NCBI RefSeq assembly: GCF_010731855.1
Contig: NZ_AP022620.1
Span: 558,001-622,000 of the forward strand
Source: Mycolicibacterium anyangense
GTDB taxonomy: Bacteria; Actinomycetota; Actinomycetes; Mycobacteriales; Mycobacteriaceae
DNA: 64,000 nucleotides
Direction: 5' to 3'
Shown here: positions 37,883 to 45,905 of the stretch, one piece after another
How positions within the stretch are numbered: the stretch's first letter is position 1
How the letters are laid out: each line of letters starts with the position of its first letter
Notes under the pieces: generated by a model
Told to the model about the DNA's origin: nothing
The model's input: the letters and a program-made list of their open reading frames with translations, nothing else
Databases searched by the model: none
Program-made: the position numbers and the translations under genes

Positions 37883-39243
37883 CCGCTACTGAGCTGATCA
37901 ATCCCGCCACCGAGCAGGTGTTGCGCAGCGTCGAGTTGACCGACGTCGCCGGTGTCGACGACGCGATCGCGCGGGCCAAGGTGGCCCAGAAAGCCTGGGC
38001 CGCACAGGCACCCGCCGAACGGGCCGCCGCGCTGCGGGCCTTCGCAGCGATCGTCGACACCCACGTCGGTGAACTGGCTGCCCTCGAGGTGGCGAACTCC
38101 GGGCATCCGATCGGGGCCGCGGAATGGGAGGCCGGACACGTCCGAGACGTTCTGCAGTTCTATTCGGCATCCCCGGAGCGGTTGTCCGGCAAGCAGATTC
38201 CGGTGGCCGGCGGCCTCGACGTCACGTTCAACGAGCCGATGGGCGTGATCGGGGTGATCACCCCGTGGAACTTCCCGATGCCGATCGCGGTGTGGGGGTT
38301 CGCCCCGGCGTTGGCGGCCGGCAATGCGGTGGTGCTCAAGCCCGCCGAATGGACGCCGCTCACCTCGATCCGGCTTGGCGAGTTGGCGCTGGAGGCGGGC
38401 CTGCCCGCCAACCTGTTCCAGGTGCTGCCGGGCCGGGGATCGGTGGTGGGGGAGCGCTTCATCAGCCACCCCGACATCCGCAAGATCGTGTTCACCGGTT
38501 CCACCGAGGTCGGCACGAAGGTGATGGCCGGGGCCGCCGCCCAGGTCAAGCGGGTGACCCTGGAACTCGGCGGCAAGAGCGCCAATATCGTGTTCGACGA
38601 CTGCGACCTGGCGAAGGCCGCCGCCACGGCGCCGTACGGGGTGTTCGACAACGCCGGGCAGGACTGCTGTGCCCGCAGCCGGATCCTGGTGCAGCGCAGC
38701 GTGTTCGACAAGTTCATGGAGATGCTCGAACCCGCGGTGAAGGGGCTGGTCGTCGGTGACCCGGCCGCCCGGGATACCGAGATGGGTCCGTTGGTGTCGC
38801 GCAAGCACTTCGACTCGGTGGCCGCCTACGTCCCCGACGACGCCCCGGTGGCCTTCCGTGGCTCGGCGCCCGAGGGGCCCGGGTACTGGTTCCCCCCGAC
38901 GGTGCTGACCCCGTCGCGCACCGACCGCACCGTGACCGAGGAGATCTTCGGACCCGTGGTCACCGTGCTGCCCTTCGAGGACGAGGCCGACGCCATCGCG
39001 CTGGCCAACGACACCGAATACGGTCTGTCCGGTTCGATCTGGACCGACAACCTGTCTCGTGCCCTGCGGGTCTCGCGCGCGGTGGAGGCGGGTAACCTCA
39101 GCGTGAACTCGCACTCGTCGGTGCGGTACAACACCCCGTTCGGGGGGTTCAAGCAGTCCGGGCTCGGCCGTGAACTCGGTCCCGACGCCCCGCTGCACTT
39201 CACGGAAACCAAGAACGTCTTTTTCGCGATCGGAGAAGCATGA
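37879..39243 (+). CDS. NAD(P)-dependent aldehyde dehydrogenase
   Basis: 454 residues from GTG 37879 (GTGA overlap). Catalytic Glu in LELGGKSANIVF, catalytic Cys in NAGQDCCARSRI, NAD motif FTGSTEVGTKV. Matches Rv2858c (aldC) by position. Within this operon it should oxidise a gamma-glutamyl aminoaldehyde to the acid. Confidence 0.93.
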   Translation: MTATELINPATEQVLRSVELTDVAGVDDAIARAKVAQKAWAAQAPAERAAALRAFAAIVDTHVGELAALEVANSGHPIGAAEWEAGHVRDVLQFYSASPERLSGKQIPVAGGLDVTFNEPMGVIGVITPWNFPMPIAVWGFAPALAAGNAVVLKPAEWTPLTSIRLGELALEAGLPANLFQVLPGRGSVVGERFISHPDIRKIVFTGSTEVGTKVMAGAAAQVKRVTLELGGKSANIVFDDCDLAKAAATAPYGVFDNAGQDCCARSRILVQRSVFDKFMEMLEPAVKGLVVGDPAARDTEMGPLVSRKHFDSVAAYVPDDAPVAFRGSAPEGPGYWFPPTVLTPSRTDRTVTEEIFGPVVTVLPFEDEADAIALANDTEYGLSGSIWTDNLSRALRVSRAVEAGNLSVNSHSSVRYNTPFGGFKQSGLGRELGPDAPLHFTETKNVFFAIGEA

Positions 39244-40025
39244 CCTCGAAAGTCGATCTGACCCAACGGCTGTCCGGCAAGGTCGCCGTCATCACCGGTG
39301 CCGCCAGCGGTATCGGGCTGGCCACCGCCCGGCGGTTGCACGCCGAGGGCGCCACCATCGTGGTCGGCGACATCGATCCCACCACCGGTAAGGATGTCGC
39401 CGACGAACTGGGCGGAACCTTTGTCCAGGTCGATGTTTCGGACGAGGATGCCGTCAACAACCTCTTCGACACCGCCGCGGCCACCCACGGCTCGGTGGAC
39501 ATCGCGTTCAACAACGCCGGCATCTCGCCGCCGGATGACGACCTGATCGAGAACACCGAACTGCCGGCCTGGCAGAAGGTGCAGGACATCAATCTCAAGA
39601 GCGTCTACCTGTGCTGCCGGGCGGCGCTGCGGCACATGGTGCCCGCGAAGAAGGGATCGATCATCAACACCGCTTCGTTCGTCGCGGTGATGGGGTCGGC
39701 CACCTCGCAGATCTCCTACACCGCTTCCAAGGGTGGCGTGCTGGCGATGTCGCGCGAGCTCGGTGTGCAGTTCGCCCGGCAGGGCATCCGGGTGAACGCG
39801 CTGTGCCCCGGACCGGTCAACACCCCGCTGTTGCAGGAACTGTTCGCCAAAGATCCCGAGCGGGCGGCGCGGCGGCTGGTGCACATCCCGTTGGGGCGCT
39901 TCGCCGAGCCCGAGGAACTGGCCGCGGCGGTGGCGTTCCTGGCCAGTGACGACTCCTCGTTCATCACCGGGTCGACGTTCCTGGTCGACGGTGGCATCAG
40001 CTCGGCCTACGTGACACCGCTGTAG
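39240..40025 (+). CDS. Short-chain dehydrogenase/reductase
   Basis: 261 residues from ATG 39240 (ATGA overlap). Rossmann motif TGAASGIG, NNAG, active-site Ser and YTASKGG (YxxxK). Asp-containing VGDIDP after strand 2 favours NAD over NADP. It matches Rv2857c by position. In place of the PuuB amine oxidase of putrescine pathways, this alcohol-type dehydrogenase suits oxidation of gamma-glutamyl-ethanolamide to its aldehyde. Confidence 0.93.
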   Translation: MTSKVDLTQRLSGKVAVITGAASGIGLATARRLHAEGATIVVGDIDPTTGKDVADELGGTFVQVDVSDEDAVNNLFDTAAATHGSVDIAFNNAGISPPDDDLIENTELPAWQKVQDINLKSVYLCCRAALRHMVPAKKGSIINTASFVAVMGSATSQISYTASKGGVLAMSRELGVQFARQGIRVNALCPGPVNTPLLQELFAKDPERAARRLVHIPLGRFAEPEELAAAVAFLASDDSSFITGSTFLVDGGISSAYVTPL

Positions 40026-40036
40026 GGGATGACACC

Positions 40037-40795
40037 GTGACCGCGGCGGGCAGGAGCGAAGCGACTCCGGAGTTGGTCGGAGCACCGGAACCGCAGCAGG
40101 CCTCTGAGGCGCTGCTGCGTCCGGTGCGGCCCGGTAACGCCTTCGAGGACACTGTGAGCCGGCTGTTGCAGACCATCCGGCTCGGTGTGCTCGCTCCGGG
40201 GGACTCGCTGCCGCCAGAGCGGGAACTGGCCGCCCGGCTCGGCGTCAGCCGCGACACCGTGCGTGAGGCCATCAAGTCGCTGGCCGACGCCGGCTACCTG
40301 GTGTCGCGGCGCGGCCGCTACGGCGGAACCTTCCTGGCCGAGGAACTGCCCGCCCCGAGCGACGAAGCGGTCCGGGTCAATCGGGCCGACCTCGACGACG
40401 CGCTGCTGCTGCGCGAGATCCTCGAAGTCGGTGCCGCCCGGATGGCCGCCAGCCGCACCCTGACCGCGGCCGAGCGGGAAGGCCTGTGGTCGCGGCTGGC
40501 CGATGTGCGAGCCGCCGCCCCCGACGACTACCGGCGGCTGGATTCGCGGTTGCATCTGGCGATCGCCGAAGCCGCCGGCTCACCGTCGCTGGTGCCCCTG
40601 GTCGCCGAGAACCGGATGCGGCTCAATGCGCTGCTGGATCAGATTCCGTTGTTGCGGCGCAACATCACTCACTCCGACGAGCAGCACGAAGCGATCGTTA
40701 TCGCGATCCTCGCCGGTGACGTCGCGGCGGCCGAGTCGGCTATGCGGGCCCACGTCGCGGGGTCTGCCGCGCTGCTGCACGGCTTCCTGGACTGA
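40037..40795 (+). CDS. GntR-family regulator with FCD domain
   Basis: 252 residues from GTG 40037. Winged helix LAPGDSLPPERELAARLGVSRDTVREA is a GntR signature; the all-helical C-terminal FCD domain shows metal-binding-type residues (D/R...H...H pattern, e.g. LDSRLHLAIAEAAGS and HEAIVIAILAGD). It probably controls the gamma-glutamylation operon. Its 3' end overlaps the convergent membrane-protein gene by 56 bases. Confidence 0.9.
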   Translation: MTAAGRSEATPELVGAPEPQQASEALLRPVRPGNAFEDTVSRLLQTIRLGVLAPGDSLPPERELAARLGVSRDTVREAIKSLADAGYLVSRRGRYGGTFLAEELPAPSDEAVRVNRADLDDALLLREILEVGAARMAASRTLTAAEREGLWSRLADVRAAAPDDYRRLDSRLHLAIAEAAGSPSLVPLVAENRMRLNALLDQIPLLRRNITHSDEQHEAIVIAILAGDVAAAESAMRAHVAGSAALLHGFLD

Positions 40796-41276
40796 GTCGC
40801 AGATCGGGCTGTGACCGGTCCAGCGGTGTGAGGACGGCCCGCAGCCACAGCAGGGTGAGCGCTGCGCAGGACAGCACGCCGGCCACCATCCACGGACCCG
40901 GGCCCGGGCACTGGGTAGACGGTGTGGTCTGGTGCCACCACACCACGCCCAGGCCGGCCGCGGTGCCCAGCCCGCCACTGTAGGCGGCCCCGGTGCACCA
41001 GCGAAATTGCCTGCGCAGCAGGGCGATCGAGGACAGCACGGCTGTCGCGCTGAACAGTGTCAGCGCCACCGAACAGATCGCGATGCCCGGCGTTGCGCGC
41101 ATGGCGCGGGTGTGCACATCTGACCAGCCCAACAGCGCCGCCACCGTCAGGACCGCAACCGCCACGCCGGTGGCGCGGGCGCGGCGCCGACTGATCCAGA
41201 TGTCGTCGAGCACCTGGCGCTCGATACGCCGGAACATTGCGTCCAGGTGGCCGTGGCTGCGGGTGGGCACGTTCAC
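40740..41276 (-). CDS. Hypothetical four-helix membrane protein downstream of sigC
   Basis: 178 residues from GTG 41276, 32 bp after sigC on the same strand. A hydrophilic, His-containing N-terminal segment of about 35 residues (RSHGHLDAMFRRIERQV) is followed by four hydrophobic helices and a basic C terminus. I do not recognise the family. Co-transcription with an ECF sigma factor and a cytosolic N-terminal tail make an anti-sigma or accessory sensor role possible, but no ZAS or other anti-sigma motif is present. Confidence 0.65.
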   Translation of the reverse strand: MNVPTRSHGHLDAMFRRIERQVLDDIWISRRRARATGVAVAVLTVAALLGWSDVHTRAMRATPGIAICSVALTLFSATAVLSSIALLRRQFRWCTGAAYSGGLGTAAGLGVVWWHQTTPSTQCPGPGPWMVAGVLSCAALTLLWLRAVLTPLDRSQPDLRLSPGSRAAARQTPRRGPA

Positions 41277-41308
41277 TGGTCGGATCCCGAGGCGTCGGGG
41301 TTCCCGGC

Positions 41309-41863
41309 TCAGCCCACCTGGTCGTCGCGGTTGGCGGCGACCATCAGCTCATCGCGGGCCCGGGCCACCCGAGAGCGGATGGTGCCCACCGGGCACCCGC
41401 AGACCTCGGCGGCTTCGGCATAGGACAGCCCGAGCACCTGGGTGAGCATGAGCGCCTGCCGGCGATCCTCGTCCAGGCCGTCGAGCAGCAGCCGGATCTC
41501 GATGATGTCCTCGAAGCGGGCCGCGCTGCGGCGGGTGTCGAGTACCTGATCGAGGTCGACGGTGTAGCCCGCGTTGCGGGGGCGGGCCTGGTTGCGCCGG
41601 ATCTGGTCGACCACCACGCGTCGCGCGATGGATAGCAGCCAGGTGCGGGCCGAGGAGCGCCCGGAGAACCGGGGCAGCGAACCCAGCGCCCGCAGGTAGG
41701 TCTCCTGGGTCAGGTCGTCGGCGTTGCCCGGGTCGCCGAGGAAGGCGACGGTGCGCCACACATCGCGCTCGGTGGCCCGGATGAACGAGTCGAGAGCGGC
41801 GTTGTCACCGCGTCCGGCGGCCAGCGCCCATGAGGTCACCTGGTCGTCGTCGCGTTCAGCCAC
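41309..41863 (-). CDS. sigC: ECF RNA polymerase sigma factor SigC
   Basis: 184 residues from GTG 41863, giving the same length as M. tuberculosis SigC (about 185). Region 2 contains DDLTQETYLRALG and RTWLLSIARRVVVDQIR; region 4 contains LTQVLGLSYAEAAEVCGCPVGTIRSRVARARD, nearly identical to SigC as I recall it. A -10-like TAGTCT (minus strand, 41876-41871) ends 7 bases before the GTG, suggesting a leaderless message. SigC of M. tuberculosis has been linked to copper acquisition and ctpB/nrp expression; here the gene is physically divergent from a CtpB-like ATPase. Longer frames reading from 42064 lack conservation and were not used. Confidence 0.92.
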   Translation of the reverse strand: MAERDDDQVTSWALAAGRGDNAALDSFIRATERDVWRTVAFLGDPGNADDLTQETYLRALGSLPRFSGRSSARTWLLSIARRVVVDQIRRNQARPRNAGYTVDLDQVLDTRRSAARFEDIIEIRLLLDGLDEDRRQALMLTQVLGLSYAEAAEVCGCPVGTIRSRVARARDELMVAANRDDQVG

Positions 41864-42054
41864 GACAAGCAGACTAGGGGATCGCCGCCGGGCCCACACA
41901 GCCAGGCCCGTCGCACCGGACGCGGCACCCCCGGGAGTACTTTGGAGGGGGTCGTACCGCCCGGCACCAGGGATTTCTTTTTCCCGGGAACCGAACGCCG
42001 TCGGCATCCGACCAATCGACTCGAGCCGAACACTGTCGATCGACGAGGAGGACG
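41864..42054. promoter_or_regulatory. Divergent sigC / ctpB promoter region
   Basis: 191 bp without a gene. It contains the 10-bp palindrome TTCCCGGGAA at 41981-41990, which puts the ECF -35-like word GGGAA on both strands. On the plus strand GGGAAC (41986-41991) lies 63 bases before the ATPase ATG. I could not place a convincing matching -10, so SigC dependence is a hypothesis. A ribosome site GAGGAGGA precedes ATG 42055. Confidence 0.45.
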
Positions 42055-44304
42055 ATGACGGCATCCGTCGTCGGCGGCGTCGCCGACACCGACGTCCGCC
42101 GGGTCCAACTCGACGTCTCGGGAATGTCCTGTGCGGCCTGCGCTGCCCGCGTCGAGACCAAGCTCAACAAGGTCGACGGCGTGCACGCCACCGTGAACTA
42201 CGCCACCCGGGTGGCCACCATCGACGCCGCCGATTCGGTGGCCACCGACGACCTGTGTGAGGTGGTGCGCAGGGCCGGCTACGACGCCGCGCCGCGCAGC
42301 GCGACGCCTGTCGAGATGGCCGACCCCGACGAGCAGACCGCGCGCAGCCTGCTGCGCCGCCTGGCGATCGCTGCGGTGCTGTTCGTGCCGTTGGCCGATC
42401 TGTCGGTGATGTTCGCCGTGGTCCCCAGCACCCGATTTACCGGATGGGCCTGGGTATTGACCGCGCTGGCGCTGCCGATCGTCACCTGGGCGGCCTGGCC
42501 GTTCCACCGCGTCGCGCTGCGCAATGCCCGACACGGCACCGCGTCGATGGAGACGCTGATCTCGGTCGGCGTCACCGCGGCGACGCTGTGGTCGCTGGCC
42601 ACGATCTTCGGCGGCCACGGTCAGCGCCAGACCCACGGGATCTGGGACGCCCTGCTCGGCAGTGACGCGATCTACCTTGAAGTCGCCGCCGGTGTCACGG
42701 TGTTCATCCTGGCCGGCCGCTATTTCGAGGCCAAGGCCAAGTCGCGGGCCGGCAGCGCCCTGCGCGCGTTGGCGGCGCTGAGCGCCAAGAACGTCACGGT
42801 TCTGCTCGCCGACGGCACCGAGATGGTGATTCCGGCCGACGAACTCAAAGAACAGCAGCGCTTCGTGGTGCGCCCCGGCGAGACCATCGCCGCCGACGGC
42901 CTGGTGGTCGAGGGCAGCGCGGCGATCGATGTGAGCGCGATGACCGGCGAATCAACACCGGCCCGAGCCCATCCCGGTGGTCAGGTGATCGGTGGCACCG
43001 TGGTGCTCGACGGCCGGTTGATCGTCGAGGCCGCCGCAGTGGGCGCCGACACCCAGTTCGCCGGCATGGTGCGTCTGGTCGAGGAGGCCCAGGCGCAGAA
43101 GGCCGACGCGCAGCGGCTGGCCGACAAGGTCGCCGCGGTGTTCGTGCCCACGGTGTTCGTGATCGCCGCGGTGACGGCCGCAGGCTGGCTGCTGTCCGGG
43201 GCCGGTGCCGATCGCGCATTCTCGGCGGCGCTGGCGGTGCTGGTGATCGCCTGCCCCTGCGCCCTGGGCCTGGCGACTCCGACGGCGATGATGGTGGCCT
43301 CGGGGCGGGGCGCCCAGCTCGGCATCTTCCTCAAGGGCTACCGCGCGCTGGAGGCCATTCGCGCCGTGGACACCGTGGTGTTCGACAAGACCGGCACCCT
43401 GACCACCGGACACCTCACGGTCACCGGCATCAGCGCCGCACCGGGCTGGGTCGCCGACGAGGTGCTCGCCATGGCGGCGGCCGTCGAGGCGGCCTCCGAA
43501 CACGCTGTCGCCGTGGCCATCGCCGGTGCGGTGACCGACCACCGCGACGTTGCAGACTTCCGCTCCTCTGCCGGACGAGGCGTCACCGGTCACGTCTCGG
43601 GAAGCCATGTCACGGTCGGCCGCCCGTCGTGGGTGCGCGGTGACTCGGCATTGGGTGCCGAGCTCGAGGGGTTCTGGCGGGCGGGCGAAGCACGCGGGGA
43701 GACAGTCGTTTTCGTCGCGGTGGACGGCGAGGTGTGCGGTGCGGTCGCGGTGGCCGACGCGGTCAAGGAGTCGGCGGCCCAAGCGGTGGCGGACCTGCAC
43801 AGCAGGGGATTGCGCACGGTGCTGCTCACCGGCGACAACGCCTCGGCGGCGGCTGCGGTAGCCGCCCAGGTCGGTATCGACGAGGTGATCGCCGAGGTGC
43901 TGCCCGACGGCAAGGTCGACGTCATCGAGCAACTGCGCGACGGTGGCCAGGTGGTCGCGATGGTCGGGGACGGGATCAACGACGGCCCCGCCCTGGCGTC
44001 GGCGGATCTGGGCCTGGCGATCGGGCGCGGCACCGACGTCGCGATCGGGGCGGCCGACATCATCCTGGTGCGCGACGATCTCGACATCGTCCCGCAGGCA
44101 CTCGATCTGGCCCGCGCCACGATGCGCACCATCCGGGTCAACCTGTTCTGGGCCTTCGGCTACAACGTGGCGGCCATCCCGATCGCCGCGGCAGGCCTGC
44201 TCAACCCGCTCATCGCCGGTGCGGCGATGGCGTTCTCCTCGTTCTTCGTCGTCTCGAACAGCTTGCGGCTGCGCACCTTCGGGACTCCCGGTCGGAAAGG
44301 CTGA
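42055..44304 (+). CDS. ctpB: Copper-translocating P1B-type ATPase (CtpB-like)
   Basis: 749 residues. One N-terminal HMA domain with metal motif GMSCAAC (C26, C29), then eight predicted helices including the transmembrane metal site C400-P-C402 ([12 protein letters not shown]), phosphorylation motif D444-KTGTLT, TGE actuator loop (MTGES) and the hinge [10 protein letters not shown]. The CPC site plus CxxC HMA marks Cu(I) transport. The N terminus and neighbourhood resemble M. tuberculosis CtpB (Rv0103c), so the symbol is tentative between CtpA, CtpB and CtpV. Directly followed by an HMA-domain chaperone gene. Confidence 0.88.
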   Translation: MTASVVGGVADTDVRRVQLDVSGMSCAACAARVETKLNKVDGVHATVNYATRVATIDAADSVATDDLCEVVRRAGYDAAPRSATPVEMADPDEQTARSLLRRLAIAAVLFVPLADLSVMFAVVPSTRFTGWAWVLTALALPIVTWAAWPFHRVALRNARHGTASMETLISVGVTAATLWSLATIFGGHGQRQTHGIWDALLGSDAIYLEVAAGVTVFILAGRYFEAKAKSRAGSALRALAALSAKNVTVLLADGTEMVIPADELKEQQRFVVRPGETIAADGLVVEGSAAIDVSAMTGESTPARAHPGGQVIGGTVVLDGRLIVEAAAVGADTQFAGMVRLVEEAQAQKADAQRLADKVAAVFVPTVFVIAAVTAAGWLLSGAGADRAFSAALAVLVIACPCALGLATPTAMMVASGRGAQLGIFLKGYRALEAIRAVDTVVFDKTGTLTTGHLTVTGISAAPGWVADEVLAMAAAVEAASEHAVAVAIAGAVTDHRDVADFRSSAGRGVTGHVSGSHVTVGRPSWVRGDSALGAELEGFWRAGEARGETVVFVAVDGEVCGAVAVADAVKESAAQAVADLHSRGLRTVLLTGDNASAAAAVAAQVGIDEVIAEVLPDGKVDVIEQLRDGGQVVAMVGDGINDGPALASADLGLAIGRGTDVAIGAADIILVRDDLDIVPQALDLARATMRTIRVNLFWAFGYNVAAIPIAAAGLLNPLIAGAAMAFSSFFVVSNSLRLRTFGTPGRKG

Positions 44305-44520
44305 ATGGTGTCGGAGCAGACGTTCAAGGTCGAAGGACTGCACTGCCAGAGCTGCGTGCGGGTGGTGAGCGCCGCGCTGGAGGCGCTGCCCGCCGTCAGC
44401 GGCGTCGCGGTGGACCTCGGCGAGCCGTCGATCGTGCGGGTACAGGCCGACTCCGACCTGTCCGTCGCGCAGGTCCAGGCCGCCCTCGACGAAGAGGGCG
44501 AATACTCCGTCGTCGCCTGA
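44305..44520 (+). CDS. HMA-domain copper chaperone
   Basis: 71 residues starting on the base after the ctpB stop. A single ferredoxin-like HMA domain with metal motif LHCQSC and the usual betaalphabeta-betaalphabeta length. CopZ-type proteins hand Cu(I) to the partner ATPase; here the motif lacks the preceding Met of MxCxxC (Leu-His instead), which may alter affinity. Confidence 0.88.
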   Translation: MVSEQTFKVEGLHCQSCVRVVSAALEALPAVSGVAVDLGEPSIVRVQADSDLSVAQVQAALDEEGEYSVVA

Positions 44521-44559
44521 CCGGGAACTGAATCCCGTTGCCCCACGACCAGATAGAGC

Positions 44560-44868
44560 GTGAGGCGACAACGATTTCCGCGTCCGTCGGCCGACGAATG
44601 GGACTGGCAGCGCCGCGGGGTGTGCCGCGCCGCCGACTCGTCGGTGTTCTTCGGACCTGACCACGAGCCGCGAGCCGCGCGTATCCGCCGCGAACAGATC
44701 GCCAAGAACCTCTGCCACGGCTGCCCCGTGCTGGCCAAATGCCGGAGCCATGCCCTCAACGCGTGCGAGCCCTACGGCATCTGGGGTGGTCTCTCGGCAT
44801 CGGAGCGCGCGCAGCTGTCGCGGCCTGCGCGCCGCGACGTGGACAGCTCCTGCAGCATCGCGTTGTAA
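44560..44868 (+). CDS. WhiB-family iron-sulfur regulator
   Basis: 102 residues from GTG 44560. The four cluster cysteines are C22 (GVCR) and CHGCPVLAKC (C52, C55, C61), followed by the beta-turn motif GIWGG. Actinobacterial WhiB proteins bind [4Fe-4S] and RNA polymerase sigma to tune transcription in response to redox signals. The last residues (SSCSIAL) are encoded by sequence copied from the 3' end of the copD-like gene (see repeat 44840-44867). Position in a copper/SOD locus suggests redox-metal control. Confidence 0.88.
   Translation: MRRQRFPRPSADEWDWQRRGVCRAADSSVFFGPDHEPRAARIRREQIAKNLCHGCPVLAKCRSHALNACEPYGIWGGLSASERAQLSRPARRDVDSSCSIAL
44840..44867 (+). repeat. 28-bp exact direct repeat, copy 1
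   Basis: Identical to 45920-45947, exactly 1080 bp downstream; similarity continues upstream to about 44829 (GCGCCGCG in both) with 3 mismatches. Copy 1 encodes the C terminus and stop region of WhiB. Confidence 0.92.
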
Positions 44869-44896
44869 GTCCACGGACTGATCCAGCATCGATCAC

Positions 44897-44924
44897 TTCA
44901 TCTGTTCAGATAAACAGGTATTGT
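44897..44924 (+). promoter_or_regulatory. Candidate ArsR-type operator and -10 of the SOD promoter
   Basis: TTCATCTG (44897-44904), nine bases, then ACAGGT (44914-44919); internal CTGTT/AACAG inverted repeat. TATTGT at 44919-44924 is a TANNNT -10 and the motif lies between it and the -35 position, so a bound repressor would block transcription. The same TTCATCTG-N9-ACAG-R-T arrangement is found at 50925 upstream of the cobalt/nickel transporter. Confidence 0.55.
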
Positions 44925-44995
44925 GGCAGTCGGGCGCTGATCACCACTTCAGCCAGCGATCCCAACGGTGACCACATGCTGATGAGAGGGTGTTC

Positions 44996-45607
44996 ATGGC
45001 CGAGTACGTCCTACCCGAGCTTGATTACGACTACGGCGCGCTGGAGCCCCACATCTCCGGCGAGATCAACGAGATTCACCACAGCAAGCACCACGCGGCC
45101 TATATCAAGGGCCTCAACGACACGCTGGCCACACTCGAGGAGGCGCGCGCCAAGGAGGATCATGGCGCGATCTTCCTCAATGAGAAGAACCTGGCCTTCC
45201 ATCTCGGCGGTCATGTCAACCACTCGATCTGGTGGAAGAACCTCTCGCCGGACGGCGGTGACAAACCTACCGGGGACCTGGCCGCCGCCCTCGACGATGG
45301 CTTCGGATCTTTCGATGCCTTCCGGACTCAATTCAGTGCGGCCGCCAACGGTTTGCAGGGATCCGGCTGGGCGGTGCTGGGATACGAGAGTGCCAGCGCC
45401 CGGCTGCTGACATTTCAGCTCTACGACCAGCAAGCCAATGTGCCGCCCGGGATCACACCGCTGCTGCAGGTGGACATGTGGGAGCACGCCTATTACCTGC
45501 AGTACAAGAACGTCAAGGCCGACTACGTGACGGCATTCTGGAACGTGGTGAACTGGGCTGATGTGCAGGAACGGTTCACCGCGGCAACCATGCGCCATGG
45601 TGTGTAA
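44996..45607 (+). CDS. Superoxide dismutase, Mn-type of the Fe/Mn family
   Basis: 203 residues from ATG 44996, with GAGAGGG about 5 bases upstream; a GTG at 44990 would add two residues. Metal ligands H28, H76, D160 and H164 are present (INEIHH, HVNH, VDMWEH). Gln145 (LYDQQAN) replaces the His145 of the M. tuberculosis iron enzyme, which is the known mark of manganese-type mycobacterial SODs. No signal peptide. Seemingly a second SOD gene placed inside a metal island; flanked by the 28-bp duplication. Confidence 0.93.
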   Translation: MAEYVLPELDYDYGALEPHISGEINEIHHSKHHAAYIKGLNDTLATLEEARAKEDHGAIFLNEKNLAFHLGGHVNHSIWWKNLSPDGGDKPTGDLAAALDDGFGSFDAFRTQFSAAANGLQGSGWAVLGYESASARLLTFQLYDQQANVPPGITPLLQVDMWEHAYYLQYKNVKADYVTAFWNVVNWADVQERFTAATMRHGV

Positions 45608-45634
45608 GGCGTTGTCCGGCAGAGCTTTCTGATC

Positions 45635-45898
45635 ATGGCCGACGACGAGAAGACCCGCTGGGCCATCGACGTGATGACGGCCTGGGCGCACGCTGAGCGC
45701 GACGACTTCATGCATGACCGTATCGACGAGTATCTCAGCGAACCTGGCGGGGCGCCGGGGCTGATCACCGGTTTGGTTAATCTGTCCAGCTTGCTGCTCA
45801 TGGGATTGGAGGCCACTACCGGCAAGGCCACCCCCGAGATACTGCAGGCGATCGCATCAACGCTGTCGCGGCACGAACACACACCGGGCGACTCCTAG
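45635..45898 (+). CDS. Conserved-type hypothetical protein
   Basis: 87 residues, 27 bp after the SOD gene. Soluble and mostly helical; rich in acidic residues with HAERDDFMHDRIDEYL at the start. I do not recognise the family. Probably co-transcribed with SOD and part of the segment bounded by the 28-bp repeats. Confidence 0.65.
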   Translation: MADDEKTRWAIDVMTAWAHAERDDFMHDRIDEYLSEPGGAPGLITGLVNLSSLLLMGLEATTGKATPEILQAIASTLSRHEHTPGDS

Positions 45899-45905
45899 GC
45901 CGTCC

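Noticed and set aside
41981..42012. Complete SigC -35/-10 promoter for ctpB
   Set aside because: GGGAAC is present, but no convincing -10 occurs at 16-18 bases, so only a weak regulatory-region entry was kept.
41864..42064. N-terminal extension of SigC to 42064
   Set aside because: The added residues are not sigma-like, run through the ctpB promoter, and GTG 41863 gives the known SigC length with a well-placed -10.
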